Origin: Runella sp. MFBS21
GTDB taxonomy: Bacteria > Bacteroidota > Bacteroidia > Cytophagales > Spirosomataceae
DNA: 64,000 bases
Assembly: GCF_029433105.1 (NCBI RefSeq)
Contig: NZ_JARNTW010000020.1
Location: 60,649-124,648, forward strand
Direction: 5' to 3'
Position numbers and translations under genes: made by a program. Shown here piece by piece: positions 36,792-45,182 of this stretch. Every line of letters starts with the position of its first letter. Within the stretch, counting starts at the first letter, position 1. The notes beneath the pieces were generated by a model. That model did not search any database. It was given only the letters and a program-made list of their open reading frames with translations, and was not told the DNA's origin.

Positions 36792-37880
36792 AAAAACTGG
36801 ATTCGTATTTGTTTCTGACAAAATTGTCGCAAAATTAGTGAATTTTTTGGACAAATATCGATACAACAATTCTTTTGTAAAAACTTCGCTTTCATAATGT
36901 CCAATATCACAAATAAGAATGCGGCTGTCGGCATCGAAAAATTCGTGATATTTGTAATCGGCGGTGATGAAAACGTCGGCACCTGCATGGATCGCATCCC
37001 GAAGTAAAAACCCTCCTGCACCACCGCATACCGCTACTTTTTGGATCGTATTTTTAACAAAAGCCGTATGTCGGATGATTTTGAGCTGCATTTTTTGTTT
37101 GAGATATCGTAAGAAATCGTCGCTAGAAAGAGCTTCGGGCAAAGTACCGACGGCTCCCGCACCTACTTCTTGGTTTTGGTTTTGAAGTAAAGTAAGATAG
37201 TGGGCTACTTCTTCATAAGGATGGGCTTTTTTTAGAGTAGCGATTACTTTGCTTTCAAGATGACTAGGAAAAATAACCTCAAGCCGGTGTTCGGAGACGG
37301 TTTCGTCTTGCCCACTGTGACCGATATGAGGATTGGCGAGTTCGTTGGGACGAAAAGTGCCTGTACCTTCTACCCTAAAGCTACAATGGTCGTAGTTGCC
37401 GATTTGGCCTACACCTGCCTCATAAAGTGCATCAGCTACTTGCTGGGTGGCATCAGTAGGTACGAAACACACTAACTTCATAAGCAGGTTGTTTTTGGGG
37501 GCCAAGATGCTGGGGTTTTGAAGGCCGAGGCGCTCCGCAATCATAAAATTGACCCCTCCTACTACGTGATCAAGATTGGTGTGAGTAGCGTAGATAGCTA
37601 CATCATTTTTGATGGCTTTAATGACCGTGCGTTCTACATAATTGTTGCCGTTGAATTTTTTAAGACCTTTGAAGACGATAGGGTGGTGGGCAACGATAAG
37701 ATTACAACCTTTGGCTAGGGCTTCTTCTACGACGGCTTCGGTGGCATCGAGCGTCACGAGTACACCCGTGACCTCCTGAGCAGGATTCCCGACAATGAGG
37801 CCGGCATTGTCGTAGCTTTCTTGATAGGGAAGAGGGGCGATAGTTTCGAGAAAGGATGTAATTTCTTTAATTTTCGACAT
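36780..37880 (-). CDS. Nif3-like dinuclear metal centre protein
   Basis: This is a 366-residue member of the Nif3/YqfO family. The N-terminal half has the metal ligands ATLPYQ-like APLPYQESYDNAGLIVG and CNLIVAHHPIVFKG, followed by THTNLDHVVGGVN. A central insertion of about 110 residues (around 135-245) is the PII/CutA-like domain of the longer forms. The C-terminal half repeats metal ligands with AVCGGAGG and DVFITADYKYHEFFDA, ending in SETNTNPVFYL. The family forms hexamers; a GTP cyclohydrolase-like activity has been proposed, but the role here is unknown. Confidence 0.93.
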   Translation of the reverse strand: MSKIKEITSFLETIAPLPYQESYDNAGLIVGNPAQEVTGVLVTLDATEAVVEEALAKGCNLIVAHHPIVFKGLKKFNGNNYVERTVIKAIKNDVAIYATHTNLDHVVGGVNFMIAERLGLQNPSILAPKNNLLMKLVCFVPTDATQQVADALYEAGVGQIGNYDHCSFRVEGTGTFRPNELANPHIGHSGQDETVSEHRLEVIFPSHLESKVIATLKKAHPYEEVAHYLTLLQNQNQEVGAGAVGTLPEALSSDDFLRYLKQKMQLKIIRHTAFVKNTIQKVAVCGGAGGFLLRDAIHAGADVFITADYKYHEFFDADSRILICDIGHYESEVFTKELLYRYLSKKFTNFATILSETNTNPVFYLI

Positions 37881-37972
37881 TTTTAATGATTTTGTAACTA
37901 TTTAATAATCAGAATTATGATGGCGATTTAAGAATTTTTTTAGAAAAAAGCGTAATTTTCTTGCTAGAAAGT

Positions 37973-38004
37973 ATTGCACTGAACGTTTAAAATACTACTT
38001 TTGC
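37973..38004 (+). promoter_or_regulatory. Strong promoter for the tRNA-Asp cluster
   Basis: TTG at 37974-37976 is followed after 19 bp by TACTTTTGC (37996-38004), an exact TAnnTTTGC. It should start transcription near 38010, ahead of the broken and the two intact tRNA-Asp genes. Confidence 0.75.
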
Positions 38005-38050
38005 ACCACTTTCAGCGAAACCAAAACGCAAAAAGTAAAAAAATAGTAAA

Positions 38051-38104
38051 GTCCGGTAGTTCATAAAGCGTTTGGCGGTTGTTTAAAATACATGCCTGTC
38101 ACGC
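38051..38104 (+). pseudogene. Degenerate tRNA-Asp
   Basis: Bases 38051-38063 match the 5' end of the downstream tRNA-Asp genes (GTCCGGTAGTTCA), and 38086-38104 match the anticodon arm including CTGTCAC. The D loop is replaced by unrelated sequence and the T arm and 3' half are missing, so no tRNA can fold. It is a relic of an extra tRNA-Asp copy, fitting repeated recombination at this site. Confidence 0.7.
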
Positions 38105-38130
38105 AAAGTTCACGAAAGATAAAGATAATT

Positions 38131-38207
38131 GGTCCGGTAGTTCAGTTGGTTAGAATACATGCCTGTCACGCATGGGGTCGCGGGTTCGAGTCCCGTCCGG
38201 ACCGCCA
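38131..38207 (+). tRNA. tRNA-Asp (GTC)
   Basis: A complete cloverleaf is present: acceptor stem GGTCCGG with CCGGACC, D arm GTTCAGTTGGTTAGAAT, anticodon GTC at 38165-38167 within the loop CTGTCAC, T arm GCGGGTTCGAGTCCCGT, and discriminator G at 38204. CCA is encoded at 38205-38207. It has the sequence of a standard bacterial tRNA-Asp. Confidence 0.97.
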
Positions 38208-38242
38208 ACAAGGTTTTGAGTAACGTTCTTTTATTACATTTT

Positions 38243-38316
38243 GGTCCGGTAGTTCAGTTGGTTAGAATACATGCCTGTCACGCATGGGGTCGCGGGTTCG
38301 AGTCCCGTCCGGACCG
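38243..38316 (+). tRNA. tRNA-Asp (GTC), integration site of the element
   Basis: The 74 bases are identical to the preceding tRNA-Asp, with anticodon GTC at 38277-38279 and discriminator G at 38316. CCA is not encoded; CTAG follows. The 3' end from 38301 is the start of the repeat found again at 59076 and 59188, so this gene is the attB/attL site and stays functional after integration. Confidence 0.96.
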
Positions 38317-38347
38317 CTAGGAAGCTCAGAGAAATCTGGGCTTTTTT
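38301..38347 (+). repeat. attL: 47-bp direct repeat
   Basis: These 47 bases cover the last 16 bases of tRNA-Asp, CTAGGAA and the tRNA terminator. They recur without change at 59076-59122 and 59188-59234. Repeats of a tRNA 3' end at both borders are the normal product of tyrosine-integrase insertion. Confidence 0.85.
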
Positions 38348-38348
38348 T
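38324..38348 (+). terminator. tRNA-Asp terminator
   Basis: GCTCAGA (38324-38330) pairs with TCTGGGC (38335-38341), with one G-T pair, around a GAAA tetraloop, and is followed by seven Ts. It ends the tRNA-Asp transcript and is part of the duplicated attachment repeat. Confidence 0.8.
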
Positions 38349-38406
38349 GTTTTTATGGCCTTTTCGACGCTGTAAAGGCACCTTTTTAGCTTTGGTCGCT
38401 TGTTTT

Positions 38407-38580
38407 ATTTTGATACTTTTTTGATACCGTCTGTGGCTGCCTGCTGGTTTTTCCCTTTTGATGAGCAAAAAATCAAATGAGAATGAGAGTCGTAAAATTT
38501 TTTTTTGGCATAAGTTAGGGTAGGATTTTTTACGATGTTTTACCAAATCATAACAGATTTTTTGATACTTTTTTGATACC
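38407..38580 (+). promoter_or_regulatory. Candidate integrase arm-type sites (left)
   Basis: Two pairs of TTGATAC(C) direct repeats lie at 38410-38428 and 38562-38580, each pair separated by TTTT. The same word occurs at the right end at 59009-59030. Repeated short words next to both attachment repeats are typical of integrase arm-binding sites. Confidence 0.5.
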
Positions 38581-38636
38581 TGTTTTTCTTAGCTTTCAAA
38601 CTTTATGTTTGTGCACATTTTAAAGCCAAACATACA

Positions 38637-39842
38637 ATGAAAGTTAAGTACCAACTTGTGTTTGATCGTAAACAAGAAGTATCAAAAAAAGGTCGTGCAT
38701 TGGTCCAAATTCAGGCTTACTTAAATGGTGAACGCCGTTATTTCTCCACTAAGATTCATCTGACGGCCAAAGAGTGGGATAAAAATAGAAACGTACCCAA
38801 AGACCCCTATACGGCACGACTTCTGAGAGACCAAATAGAGCAATTAGAAACATTTGAGATTGAATATCGAGCGCTGCATAAACAATTTGGCCTCTCCAAC
38901 TTTGATGCTCTCCTCCAATCAAAGAAACCTATCAAAAAGAAGGATTCCCTTACCTTCACCGAATTTTATCGACTCCAGCTTACGAAGCAGCCGCATTTGG
39001 CTAAAGCTACTCTTGTTACACATCGAGTTACCTACAAAACACTGTGTTCTTTTAAGAAGAAGGTAGAATTTGATGACCTAAATTATGGGTTTCTACAGGA
39101 TTTTAACAACTTTCTTATGAAGAAAGGGAAAAGCCTCAATACGATTGAAAAGTATCATCGACATTTACGAAAATACATTAACTTGGCCATTCTGCACGAT
39201 TTCTTTCCTGAAGAAAGGAATCCTTATAAAAAGTATAGGCTAATTACGGAAGAGACAGAAGTGATTTTTTTGCTCCCGGAAGAACGGAAACGGATTGAAG
39301 CCTTGGCATTTACTCCAGAGCAAAGAGAGCTAGAAATAGCCCGAGATATGTTTTTATTTGCTTGTTATACGGGGCTTCGACATAGTGATTGTATAAAAAT
39401 CTGTGCAGAAAATTTAATTATTACGGCCGACGGCATAGGGTTAAAGTATAAAGCTCAAAAAACTTCAAAGCTTGATTTTAAGCCATTGTCTTTACTTTTT
39501 AACGGGGCTCCTGCTGAAATCCTTAAGAAACATTTACCACAAAGACCTGATGTCCCGATTTTTAAAGGAATGTATAGTCAGAAGGTAAATAAGCTTTTGA
39601 AAAAGATTGCTAAAATGGCCTATGTAAATCCAAAATTGTATTTTAAAGCATCTAGAGATACCTTTGGGACAAATCTTTATATGTTATCTGGGGACGACAA
39701 ACTAGTTCAGTTGCAACTTCAACATAGTAAGCGCGACCAGACGGATAAATACGTTCACGCAGTACAACAAGTTCAGAATGAAGCCCTCAAAAAAATATTT
39801 AAGCAGGCCAGCAAAAGTTCCGATGACAGGGGAAGTGAATGA
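38637..39842 (+). CDS. int: Tyrosine recombinase (element integrase)
   Basis: This is a 401-residue site-specific integrase of the Bacteroidota mobile-element type. An arm-binding N-terminus (about 1-75: YQLVFDRKQEVSKKGRALVQI, NGERRYFSTKI) is followed by a SAM-like core-binding domain (about 100-200) and the catalytic domain. Catalytic Arg is in ACYTGLRHSD (about 248), the second Arg at about 340 lies in KASRDTFGT, His at 363 in LQHSKRDQTD, and the nucleophile is Tyr372 in KYVHAV. The usual first His of the HxxR box is Lys337 here, and the residue after Arg is Asp rather than His. It starts 290 bp inside attL, the usual position for an integrase acting on this tRNA. Confidence 0.93.
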   Translation: MKVKYQLVFDRKQEVSKKGRALVQIQAYLNGERRYFSTKIHLTAKEWDKNRNVPKDPYTARLLRDQIEQLETFEIEYRALHKQFGLSNFDALLQSKKPIKKKDSLTFTEFYRLQLTKQPHLAKATLVTHRVTYKTLCSFKKKVEFDDLNYGFLQDFNNFLMKKGKSLNTIEKYHRHLRKYINLAILHDFFPEERNPYKKYRLITEETEVIFLLPEERKRIEALAFTPEQRELEIARDMFLFACYTGLRHSDCIKICAENLIITADGIGLKYKAQKTSKLDFKPLSLLFNGAPAEILKKHLPQRPDVPIFKGMYSQKVNKLLKKIAKMAYVNPKLYFKASRDTFGTNLYMLSGDDKLVQLQLQHSKRDQTDKYVHAVQQVQNEALKKIFKQASKSSDDRGSE

Positions 39843-40626
39843 CTGGAAGATTAATGCTGTTAATGAAACTTCTAAAAAGATTACAATCAAGCACTATCTT
39901 AATCTTTACATTCGTCCTTATGTGACTGATGAACAAGAAGAAAAAGATCCAACTAAATGGAAACACGCGGTGTATGTACGTATTACATTTAATCGTATTA
40001 CGGCAAAAATCAAGAGTGCTACAAACCTATGGTGTACATTAGAAGAATTTGATAATCAGACGGAGGAGATTGCAAAATTACTCGAGCGCGAAAGTTTATT
40101 CTTGATTGATTATGTAAGCCGGAATTACACAAAAACTAATAATGTAATTGTGCAGGAAGAATTTAATGTGAATGAACTATTTCATGATTTTGAGTATTCG
40201 CTATATGAGTTAGATAAAGTGGTAGATAGGCTTTTAGTCAAAAGCATGGTGCAATACCTTGAGCTAGACCAAGGTACTCTCTATTTTGAGGTGCTAGAGC
40301 AGGCTATAGCAGGGGACTATTCAATAGGGCCCTTAGAATTGCTTACTTATTTTGAGCTACAAAGCTCTTCGATAGAAGGGTTCAAGGACAAATTTTCTGA
40401 TATGTTATGGACGTGGAAAGTCCTTTATCAAATCTTCAAACTTTCTAATAATCAATATGGGCAATTAGGTGCTAATGTTTTGGACTATCAAAACGGGGAT
40501 TTTAAACAAGCATTTAGAAATACCTTAAACTTAGACCCTGATACTACACTTCTTTTGTATAAAGATATTGATTATCTGTTAGATACGTATTATTTTTTAG
40601 GCCGAAAACCTTACTTTTCTTTGTAA
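39823..40626 (+). CDS. Hypothetical element protein beside the integrase
   Basis: This protein is about 267 residues starting at the ATG at 39823, which overlaps the integrase end by 20 bp; an in-frame ATG at 39778 would add 15 residues. Residues of about 15-65 (IKHYLNLYIRPYVTDEQ, HAVYVRITFNRITAKIKSATNLW) resemble the arm-binding N-terminal domain of Bacteroidota tyrosine recombinases, but no catalytic domain follows. The remainder is Leu/Tyr/Asp-rich helix with no recognised family. Overlap with int suggests translation coupling and a possible role in recombination or its control. Confidence 0.6.
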   Translation: MTGEVNDWKINAVNETSKKITIKHYLNLYIRPYVTDEQEEKDPTKWKHAVYVRITFNRITAKIKSATNLWCTLEEFDNQTEEIAKLLERESLFLIDYVSRNYTKTNNVIVQEEFNVNELFHDFEYSLYELDKVVDRLLVKSMVQYLELDQGTLYFEVLEQAIAGDYSIGPLELLTYFELQSSSIEGFKDKFSDMLWTWKVLYQIFKLSNNQYGQLGANVLDYQNGDFKQAFRNTLNLDPDTTLLLYKDIDYLLDTYYFLGRKPYFSL

Positions 40627-40741
40627 GAAAGAGAGCTGTTTTAGAGAGAAAGAACTAAAGTGATGCGATTTGTTTGAATAATTATAACATTTGTATTAAC
40701 ATTGCATAGTAAATCGTATCAAATTTTTCAAACCAAAAACC

Positions 40742-41029
40742 ATGAAAGCCATCAACGAAAAAAGTCATGTCAAAGAAGAAATCGCAGATATGCGTTCAGA
40801 GATTAATAAACGCTTGGATGATTTAGTCATCTTACTTGAAAATCGACGAGAAAATATAGGATCCCTCGAAAAATTACAACCATCACAGGTCTGCAAAAAA
40901 ATGGGATGGTCTCGCTCTAAATTTGAACAGTTTAAACGTGAAGGCTTATTCCGTACAACTAAAATAGGAGGGAAGGTGTATGTTTATGCTTCCGACCTAA
41001 ACAAACTTTTCCCTAAAGACTTCTTTTAG
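40742..41029 (+). CDS. Helix-turn-helix excisionase-like protein
   Basis: This is a 95-residue DNA-binding protein. After a charged helix it carries a MerR/excisionase-type winged helix at about 43-93: LQPSQVCKKMGWSRSKFEQFKREGLF followed by KIGGKVYVYASDLNKLF, matching the HTH_17 pattern found in Bacteroidota excisionases. Position between int and the replication gene suggests it directs excision and may also control transcription. It is preceded by 115 bases without genes, probably its promoter. Confidence 0.8.
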   Translation: MKAINEKSHVKEEIADMRSEINKRLDDLVILLENRRENIGSLEKLQPSQVCKKMGWSRSKFEQFKREGLFRTTKIGGKVYVYASDLNKLFPKDFF

Positions 41030-41073
41030 TACTCCTATCTTTTAAACTCTCATCCCTATCCAATAGTCTGACA

Positions 41074-41090
41074 CCGTAGAAATTCTACGG
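41074..41090. promoter_or_regulatory. Palindromic site before the primase/helicase gene
   Basis: CCGTAGAA (41074-41081) and TTCTACGG (41083-41090) form a perfect 17-base inverted repeat ending 5 bases before the ATG at 41096. It may be an operator for the HTH or RHH protein, or an mRNA hairpin that hides the start. Confidence 0.5.
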
Positions 41091-41095
41091 ACGGT

Positions 41096-43774
41096 ATGTT
41101 ATTGTCTAATATTATTACTACTATGAGTATTTACCCCATAAGATTTGAAAGCCACCCTAAAAAGAAAGGCACGTGCCCTAATTGTGGACACAAAAATTGT
41201 TTTCGCTACTATGAGAAAGACGGTGTACGTATGGATGAGGCATTTGGTAAGTGTGAACGCACGAATAGCTGTGGGTATCACTCAAAGCCTACATTTTTAT
41301 CTTTAGAGTCCAGTGAAAGTTTTATGCAGCACGAAATCTCTGATGCCGTGAAAGAAACGATGTTGCCAAATGAAGAGGTGCAACATAAACTTAATCAGTA
41401 TATTAAGAATCAAAGTAGTCACTTACATACCTTTTGCCACTCGCTGAAAATCCCTAGGGAACATTTACAAAAGCATGGTGTAGGGACGAATCAGAAAGGA
41501 GTTACCGTTTTTGTACTCAAAAATGAAAAAAGGCAGCTAGTGAATGCCAAATGGGTTCTTTACAAATCTGATGGGCATCGTGATAAATCTTTTCAAAGCC
41601 ATTCGTTAAAACAGCCCACTGACGGAAAAAAGTATGAAATGTGCCTTTATGGGGAAGACTTACTTGACCCTGAAAAGAAGAAAACGGTCGTAGTCGTAGA
41701 ATCGGAGAAAACAAAAGTAATCGCCTCGCATTTTTACCCACAATTCGATTGGGTTGCGTGCGGTTCTGCTAACGGCTTGACCAGTGCCAAAATTACACCA
41801 TTGAACGGTCGAAAGGTAATATGGCTTTGTGATGCTGATAAGGCTGGTAGACAGGATGCTTCAAGTATCAAAAACTTACAGAACCACAGAATTGATTTTG
41901 AGATTATTGATCTGTTTCCCAAACGGAATGATGGTTATGATATTGCTGATGCTATTGGAGACAAACTGCTACCCGATATTCTCTCTGGAACACGATTGCC
42001 ACCGAAAAAGCCCAAAAAGGAGACCTTTGCGCAAATGAAGGTTCAATACAGTTCGGTTGATTACCGAGAAGATGGGAGTATGTGGGTAGCAGGCAAGAAA
42101 AACTGGGAAAATGTTGCCAATTTTCACTTGTTTATTAGATTTTGTACTGAAGATGAAAACCAACAAATTACATGGGTATTGGAGTTGCGCCAAAAAAATG
42201 GCGACACCGTTTTTTTAGAAGTTGAGCACGATGACTTTTGCTCATCCAAACGGATGAAAAACCTGATTACGGCAAAACAGCTAAGTTTTAAAGCCAATGA
42301 CGATCATTTATCAGAAATCCATGCCCATCTCTTTGCCTTGAAAGGCTTTTCTAAAGCCATGAAAATTAATCGGTTCGGTCTTCATCAAGAATCAGAATTG
42401 TTTTTGTTTGCAAACTATGCTGTAACTCCACTGGGACAGCTCATCAGTCCTGACGAGTTTGGCATAGTGACGTATAATGAATGGAGTATCTCAATTCCAC
42501 GCACCAATACCAACAAAAGGCATCGTTTTACATTGTCAGACCATCCGATTAAGTTCAATCATTGGTTTAATTTATTCCAGGGCGCACACTTAAAGGAGAA
42601 TGCGTTTCTGCCAGCATGTTTTTACATTATGTCACTTTTTAGGGACATTGCAGTGTTTCAAAATGGTTTCTCTCCTATTCTTTATGCGAAGGGACCCGCA
42701 GGCACAGGTAAGAGTAGCATCATCCGAAGTCTGACGTATCTTTTTGGTTTTAAGCAGGACGACATCAATCTTAAATCTAAAAATACCGATGCAGCCCTTA
42801 TAAAACTCATGAGCCAGTCGTCAAATACCTGCTTGTGGATGGATGAATTTGTGAATAACCTGCCTCAGGAAGGGTTATTACAAGCTGCTTATGACAACAC
42901 AGGTTACCATAAAACGGCGGAAAACAGCCGTAGTAAAACAGAAACAGAGAGCATTGATATTCATTCGGCCTTAATGCTGACTAGCAATTATCTCCCCCAA
43001 AATCCCATCTTTTTTTCACGCTGCCTTTTTCTCCCCATTGAATCACAGCAAAAAACAAAGGAGCAAATTATCGCTTTCACTCAGTTGTCAGAGCTTCAGG
43101 AAAATGGCTTGGGAATGATTACGGTGGAATTACTGAAACACAGGGCATTGATTAAAGAATCTTATTCCGCTGCGTATACAACCCTGTATAATCGACTGAA
43201 AGCATGTTTTATTCATGAACGGTTGCCTGAACGTCTGTTTGCCAATATGGCTCTAACGATGGCCTGTGCTTTTGTTTTGACCTGCGAAGGGCATATAGCG
43301 CTTTGTGAATACACTGACCGAGAAGATATTTTGGACGAGTTTACCGAAATAGGAAGAAAGTACATAAGCCGTCAACACAGCATACAAAATGATACTTCAC
43401 TACTCTCTGAATTTTTTGGTACGCTGCAAGTGATGTTTGACCAATATCTAATTCACGAAGGAATTCATTTTAGGTTTGATGGTCCGCTTCTATATTTGCG
43501 TACACCTTTGATTTATACAATTTTCATGGAGAAATATCGTCGAATTTATTATAAAGAAGCACCGGATAGAGACAGTATTTTTCAGGAAATTCTGCAAATG
43601 GAAGCTCCAAGAACCGAAAAAGAGGTCATAAAGACAATTCGTTTCCGACAACCCGACAAGAAAGAAGATAATGTACTAAATCAATCGGTAACCAGTTCAC
43701 TTTCATTGACTTATGAATATTTAAAATCGAAATATGATTTAAACCTTATCAACAGGCAACCCAAAAATTTCTAA
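41096..43774 (+). CDS. Primase/helicase-type replication protein
   Basis: This is an 892-residue protein; an in-frame ATG at 41123 (MSIYPIRFE) is an equally good start. The N-terminus has a primase zinc ribbon (CPNCGHKNC, then CERTNSCGYH; about residues 25-62). A TOPRIM-like region at about 200-280 has VVVVESEKTKVIASHFYP and IWLCDADKAGRQDA. A superfamily 3/D5-like helicase core at about 500-700 has Walker A GPAGTGKSS (about 533) and Walker B CLWMDEF (about 581). Primase and helicase in one chain are typical of phage-satellite replication proteins such as P4 alpha; they initiate copying of the element. A repeat cluster lies directly downstream. Confidence 0.8.
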   Translation: MLLSNIITTMSIYPIRFESHPKKKGTCPNCGHKNCFRYYEKDGVRMDEAFGKCERTNSCGYHSKPTFLSLESSESFMQHEISDAVKETMLPNEEVQHKLNQYIKNQSSHLHTFCHSLKIPREHLQKHGVGTNQKGVTVFVLKNEKRQLVNAKWVLYKSDGHRDKSFQSHSLKQPTDGKKYEMCLYGEDLLDPEKKKTVVVVESEKTKVIASHFYPQFDWVACGSANGLTSAKITPLNGRKVIWLCDADKAGRQDASSIKNLQNHRIDFEIIDLFPKRNDGYDIADAIGDKLLPDILSGTRLPPKKPKKETFAQMKVQYSSVDYREDGSMWVAGKKNWENVANFHLFIRFCTEDENQQITWVLELRQKNGDTVFLEVEHDDFCSSKRMKNLITAKQLSFKANDDHLSEIHAHLFALKGFSKAMKINRFGLHQESELFLFANYAVTPLGQLISPDEFGIVTYNEWSISIPRTNTNKRHRFTLSDHPIKFNHWFNLFQGAHLKENAFLPACFYIMSLFRDIAVFQNGFSPILYAKGPAGTGKSSIIRSLTYLFGFKQDDINLKSKNTDAALIKLMSQSSNTCLWMDEFVNNLPQEGLLQAAYDNTGYHKTAENSRSKTETESIDIHSALMLTSNYLPQNPIFFSRCLFLPIESQQKTKEQIIAFTQLSELQENGLGMITVELLKHRALIKESYSAAYTTLYNRLKACFIHERLPERLFANMALTMACAFVLTCEGHIALCEYTDREDILDEFTEIGRKYISRQHSIQNDTSLLSEFFGTLQVMFDQYLIHEGIHFRFDGPLLYLRTPLIYTIFMEKYRRIYYKEAPDRDSIFQEILQMEAPRTEKEVIKTIRFRQPDKKEDNVLNQSVTSSLSLTYEYLKSKYDLNLINRQPKNF

Positions 43775-43798
43775 TTTTAAAAAAATAGCCTTTTTTCT

Positions 43799-44019
43799 TA
43801 CAACGTTACAACAACAGTAGGTAAGTGGTTGATTATTAATTTTTTATATTAAATATTGTTGTTGTAAAATTGTTGTAAATCCGTTGTAGCGTTGTAAAAT
43901 ATTTTTTGAAGGCCGTTGTAACCGTTGTAGGTAATTACAACGAATTTACAACGAAAAATAAATTATAATTACCTGTTTGTCAGTGCTTTATCTCTTTCGT
44001 TGTTGTGTTGTAATACAAC
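43799..44019. repeat. Iteron-like cluster of GTTGTA repeats (candidate origin)
   Basis: Seven copies of GTTGTA on the plus strand (43861, 43872, 43883, 43891, 43915, 43924, 44007) and five as TACAAC (43799, 43807, 43936, 43947, 44014) fall within 221 bases. An A/T-only stretch of about 25 bases (43832-43857) lies in between. The region follows the primase/helicase gene without any gene to 44255. Repeated words plus an A/T-rich stretch are typical of replication origins bound by an initiator; binding by a transcription regulator is the alternative. The rest of the gap, 44020-44255, holds only a weak TAATTTTG promoter-like element (44220-44227). Confidence 0.6.
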
Positions 44020-44255
44020 GGCCAATAATGCCCTATCGCAACTTTTTTTATCGTGATTTTCTTTTTGCTTCATCTAATATATGTACAATTTTTAGCTATG
44101 AAACATTGCCATTTTTTAAAGAACTGAGGGGTGGGCTTTTAAAGAGTATGAAAAATACCCTAAAAAGGTAAAAGGAGCAGATAAACCACGTATCAGAACC
44201 ATAATTAGCCTTATTTAATTAATTTTGTATGTATTTTCTTAAACCATTTAACAGC

Positions 44256-44873
44256 ATGAATACCAAAGACCAAACCATCAATTTTCGAGTGGATGAATCC
44301 ACCAAACAACTCCTTAAAGATTTTGCCCAGGAGCTTAATCTCAAGGAAAGCGAATTTATCCGCAAAGCCATTGTAAGCTTCAAAGACTTAACAGGCCAAG
44401 TAGAGGCAGCCGCTCTGGACAAGGAAAAAATTCAGGAACTAGAAGGGCAGATCAAACGCTTGAGCTATGTGCTGGAAACGTACGAAAACAACGAGGCTTT
44501 TAACAAACTTTTCAGTCAGTACAAAGGACATACACTGGAAGGCAAAAAAATTCACTACAAATCAGATTTGATTGAATTATTGGCCAAAATGGCAAAGGTA
44601 GAAGTAGTAGAAGAAAACCCAAGTACAGAGGGTGCGCCTCTCATGATGTCGCCTATCAAGTTAGAGGCTCATCTAACGCCAGAAATAGTAGAAGAACCTC
44701 TTACCTGGCAACAAGTCATGGAGGCAGTAAAACGTAATTGGGTGTGGTTAGTAGGGTTGGTGGGAGTAATCGCTGTTTTCATCTTCTGGCGATGGACAAC
44801 TGTTATGCAAAAGCGCCCTAAAATTATACAGTATTCTCCCCCAAAAGCAGAAGAAAGTTTGCTTACAGCCTGA
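44256..44873 (+). CDS. Ribbon-helix-helix protein with a membrane anchor
   Basis: This protein is about 205 residues, starting at the ATG at 44256 (MNTKDQT). Residues 6-42 form a ribbon-helix-helix DNA-binding fold: INFRVDESTKQLLKDFAQEL, then LKESEFIRKAI. A short coiled coil (about 50-75) and an acidic linker follow. One transmembrane helix is near the C-terminus (WVWLVGLVGVIAVFIFW), with a basic tail. An RHH protein tied to the membrane could hold element DNA or control its replication or segregation. The last 14 codons occur again in related form at 47637-47678. A terminator follows. No named family was recognised. Confidence 0.7.
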   Translation: MNTKDQTINFRVDESTKQLLKDFAQELNLKESEFIRKAIVSFKDLTGQVEAAALDKEKIQELEGQIKRLSYVLETYENNEAFNKLFSQYKGHTLEGKKIHYKSDLIELLAKMAKVEVVEENPSTEGAPLMMSPIKLEAHLTPEIVEEPLTWQQVMEAVKRNWVWLVGLVGVIAVFIFWRWTTVMQKRPKIIQYSPPKAEESLLTA

Positions 44874-44942
44874 TGTATATAAAAATTGTACATACACTCT
44901 TATTTAGACAGTGAAGTGTAGACATATAGTTTGTTTTAATCA

Positions 44943-44976
44943 AAAACCCACGTTACAGGCTTGTAACGTGGGTTTT
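44943..44976 (+). terminator. Terminator hairpin, repeat copy 1
   Basis: A perfect 15-bp stem (44943-44957 with 44962-44976) encloses GGCT and ends in Ts. Related hairpins occur at 47737 and 48284. The remaining 206 bases to the next gene at 45183 hold no gene; they are A/T-rich and presumably contain its promoter. Confidence 0.9.
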
Positions 44977-45182
44977 AGGTTTTGGGCTGAAAAAATTAGC
45001 CTTATCATATATTTAAACGTTTGTCTTGAATATGTCAGGAATTACCACTTGATAACTTTTTTTTATTTTTAGTTTAAAAGAGATAAAATTTGTTTGTAAT
45101 TCAGCTTTTCAGAAGTGTTCAACAACTTTTTTACCTTAACTGCTTTTACTTCTTATCAATAATTAACTAATAAAAAAGAGAA

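Noticed and set aside
38262..38546. Minus-strand frame across tRNA-Asp and attL, repeated near 59101-59397
   Set aside because: It reads through a tRNA and its terminator; its second copy comes from duplication of the DNA, not from protein conservation.
43977..44171. 64-codon open frame after the repeat cluster
   Set aside because: It begins inside the GTTGTA cluster, has an odd Phe/Cys-rich composition and no start signals.
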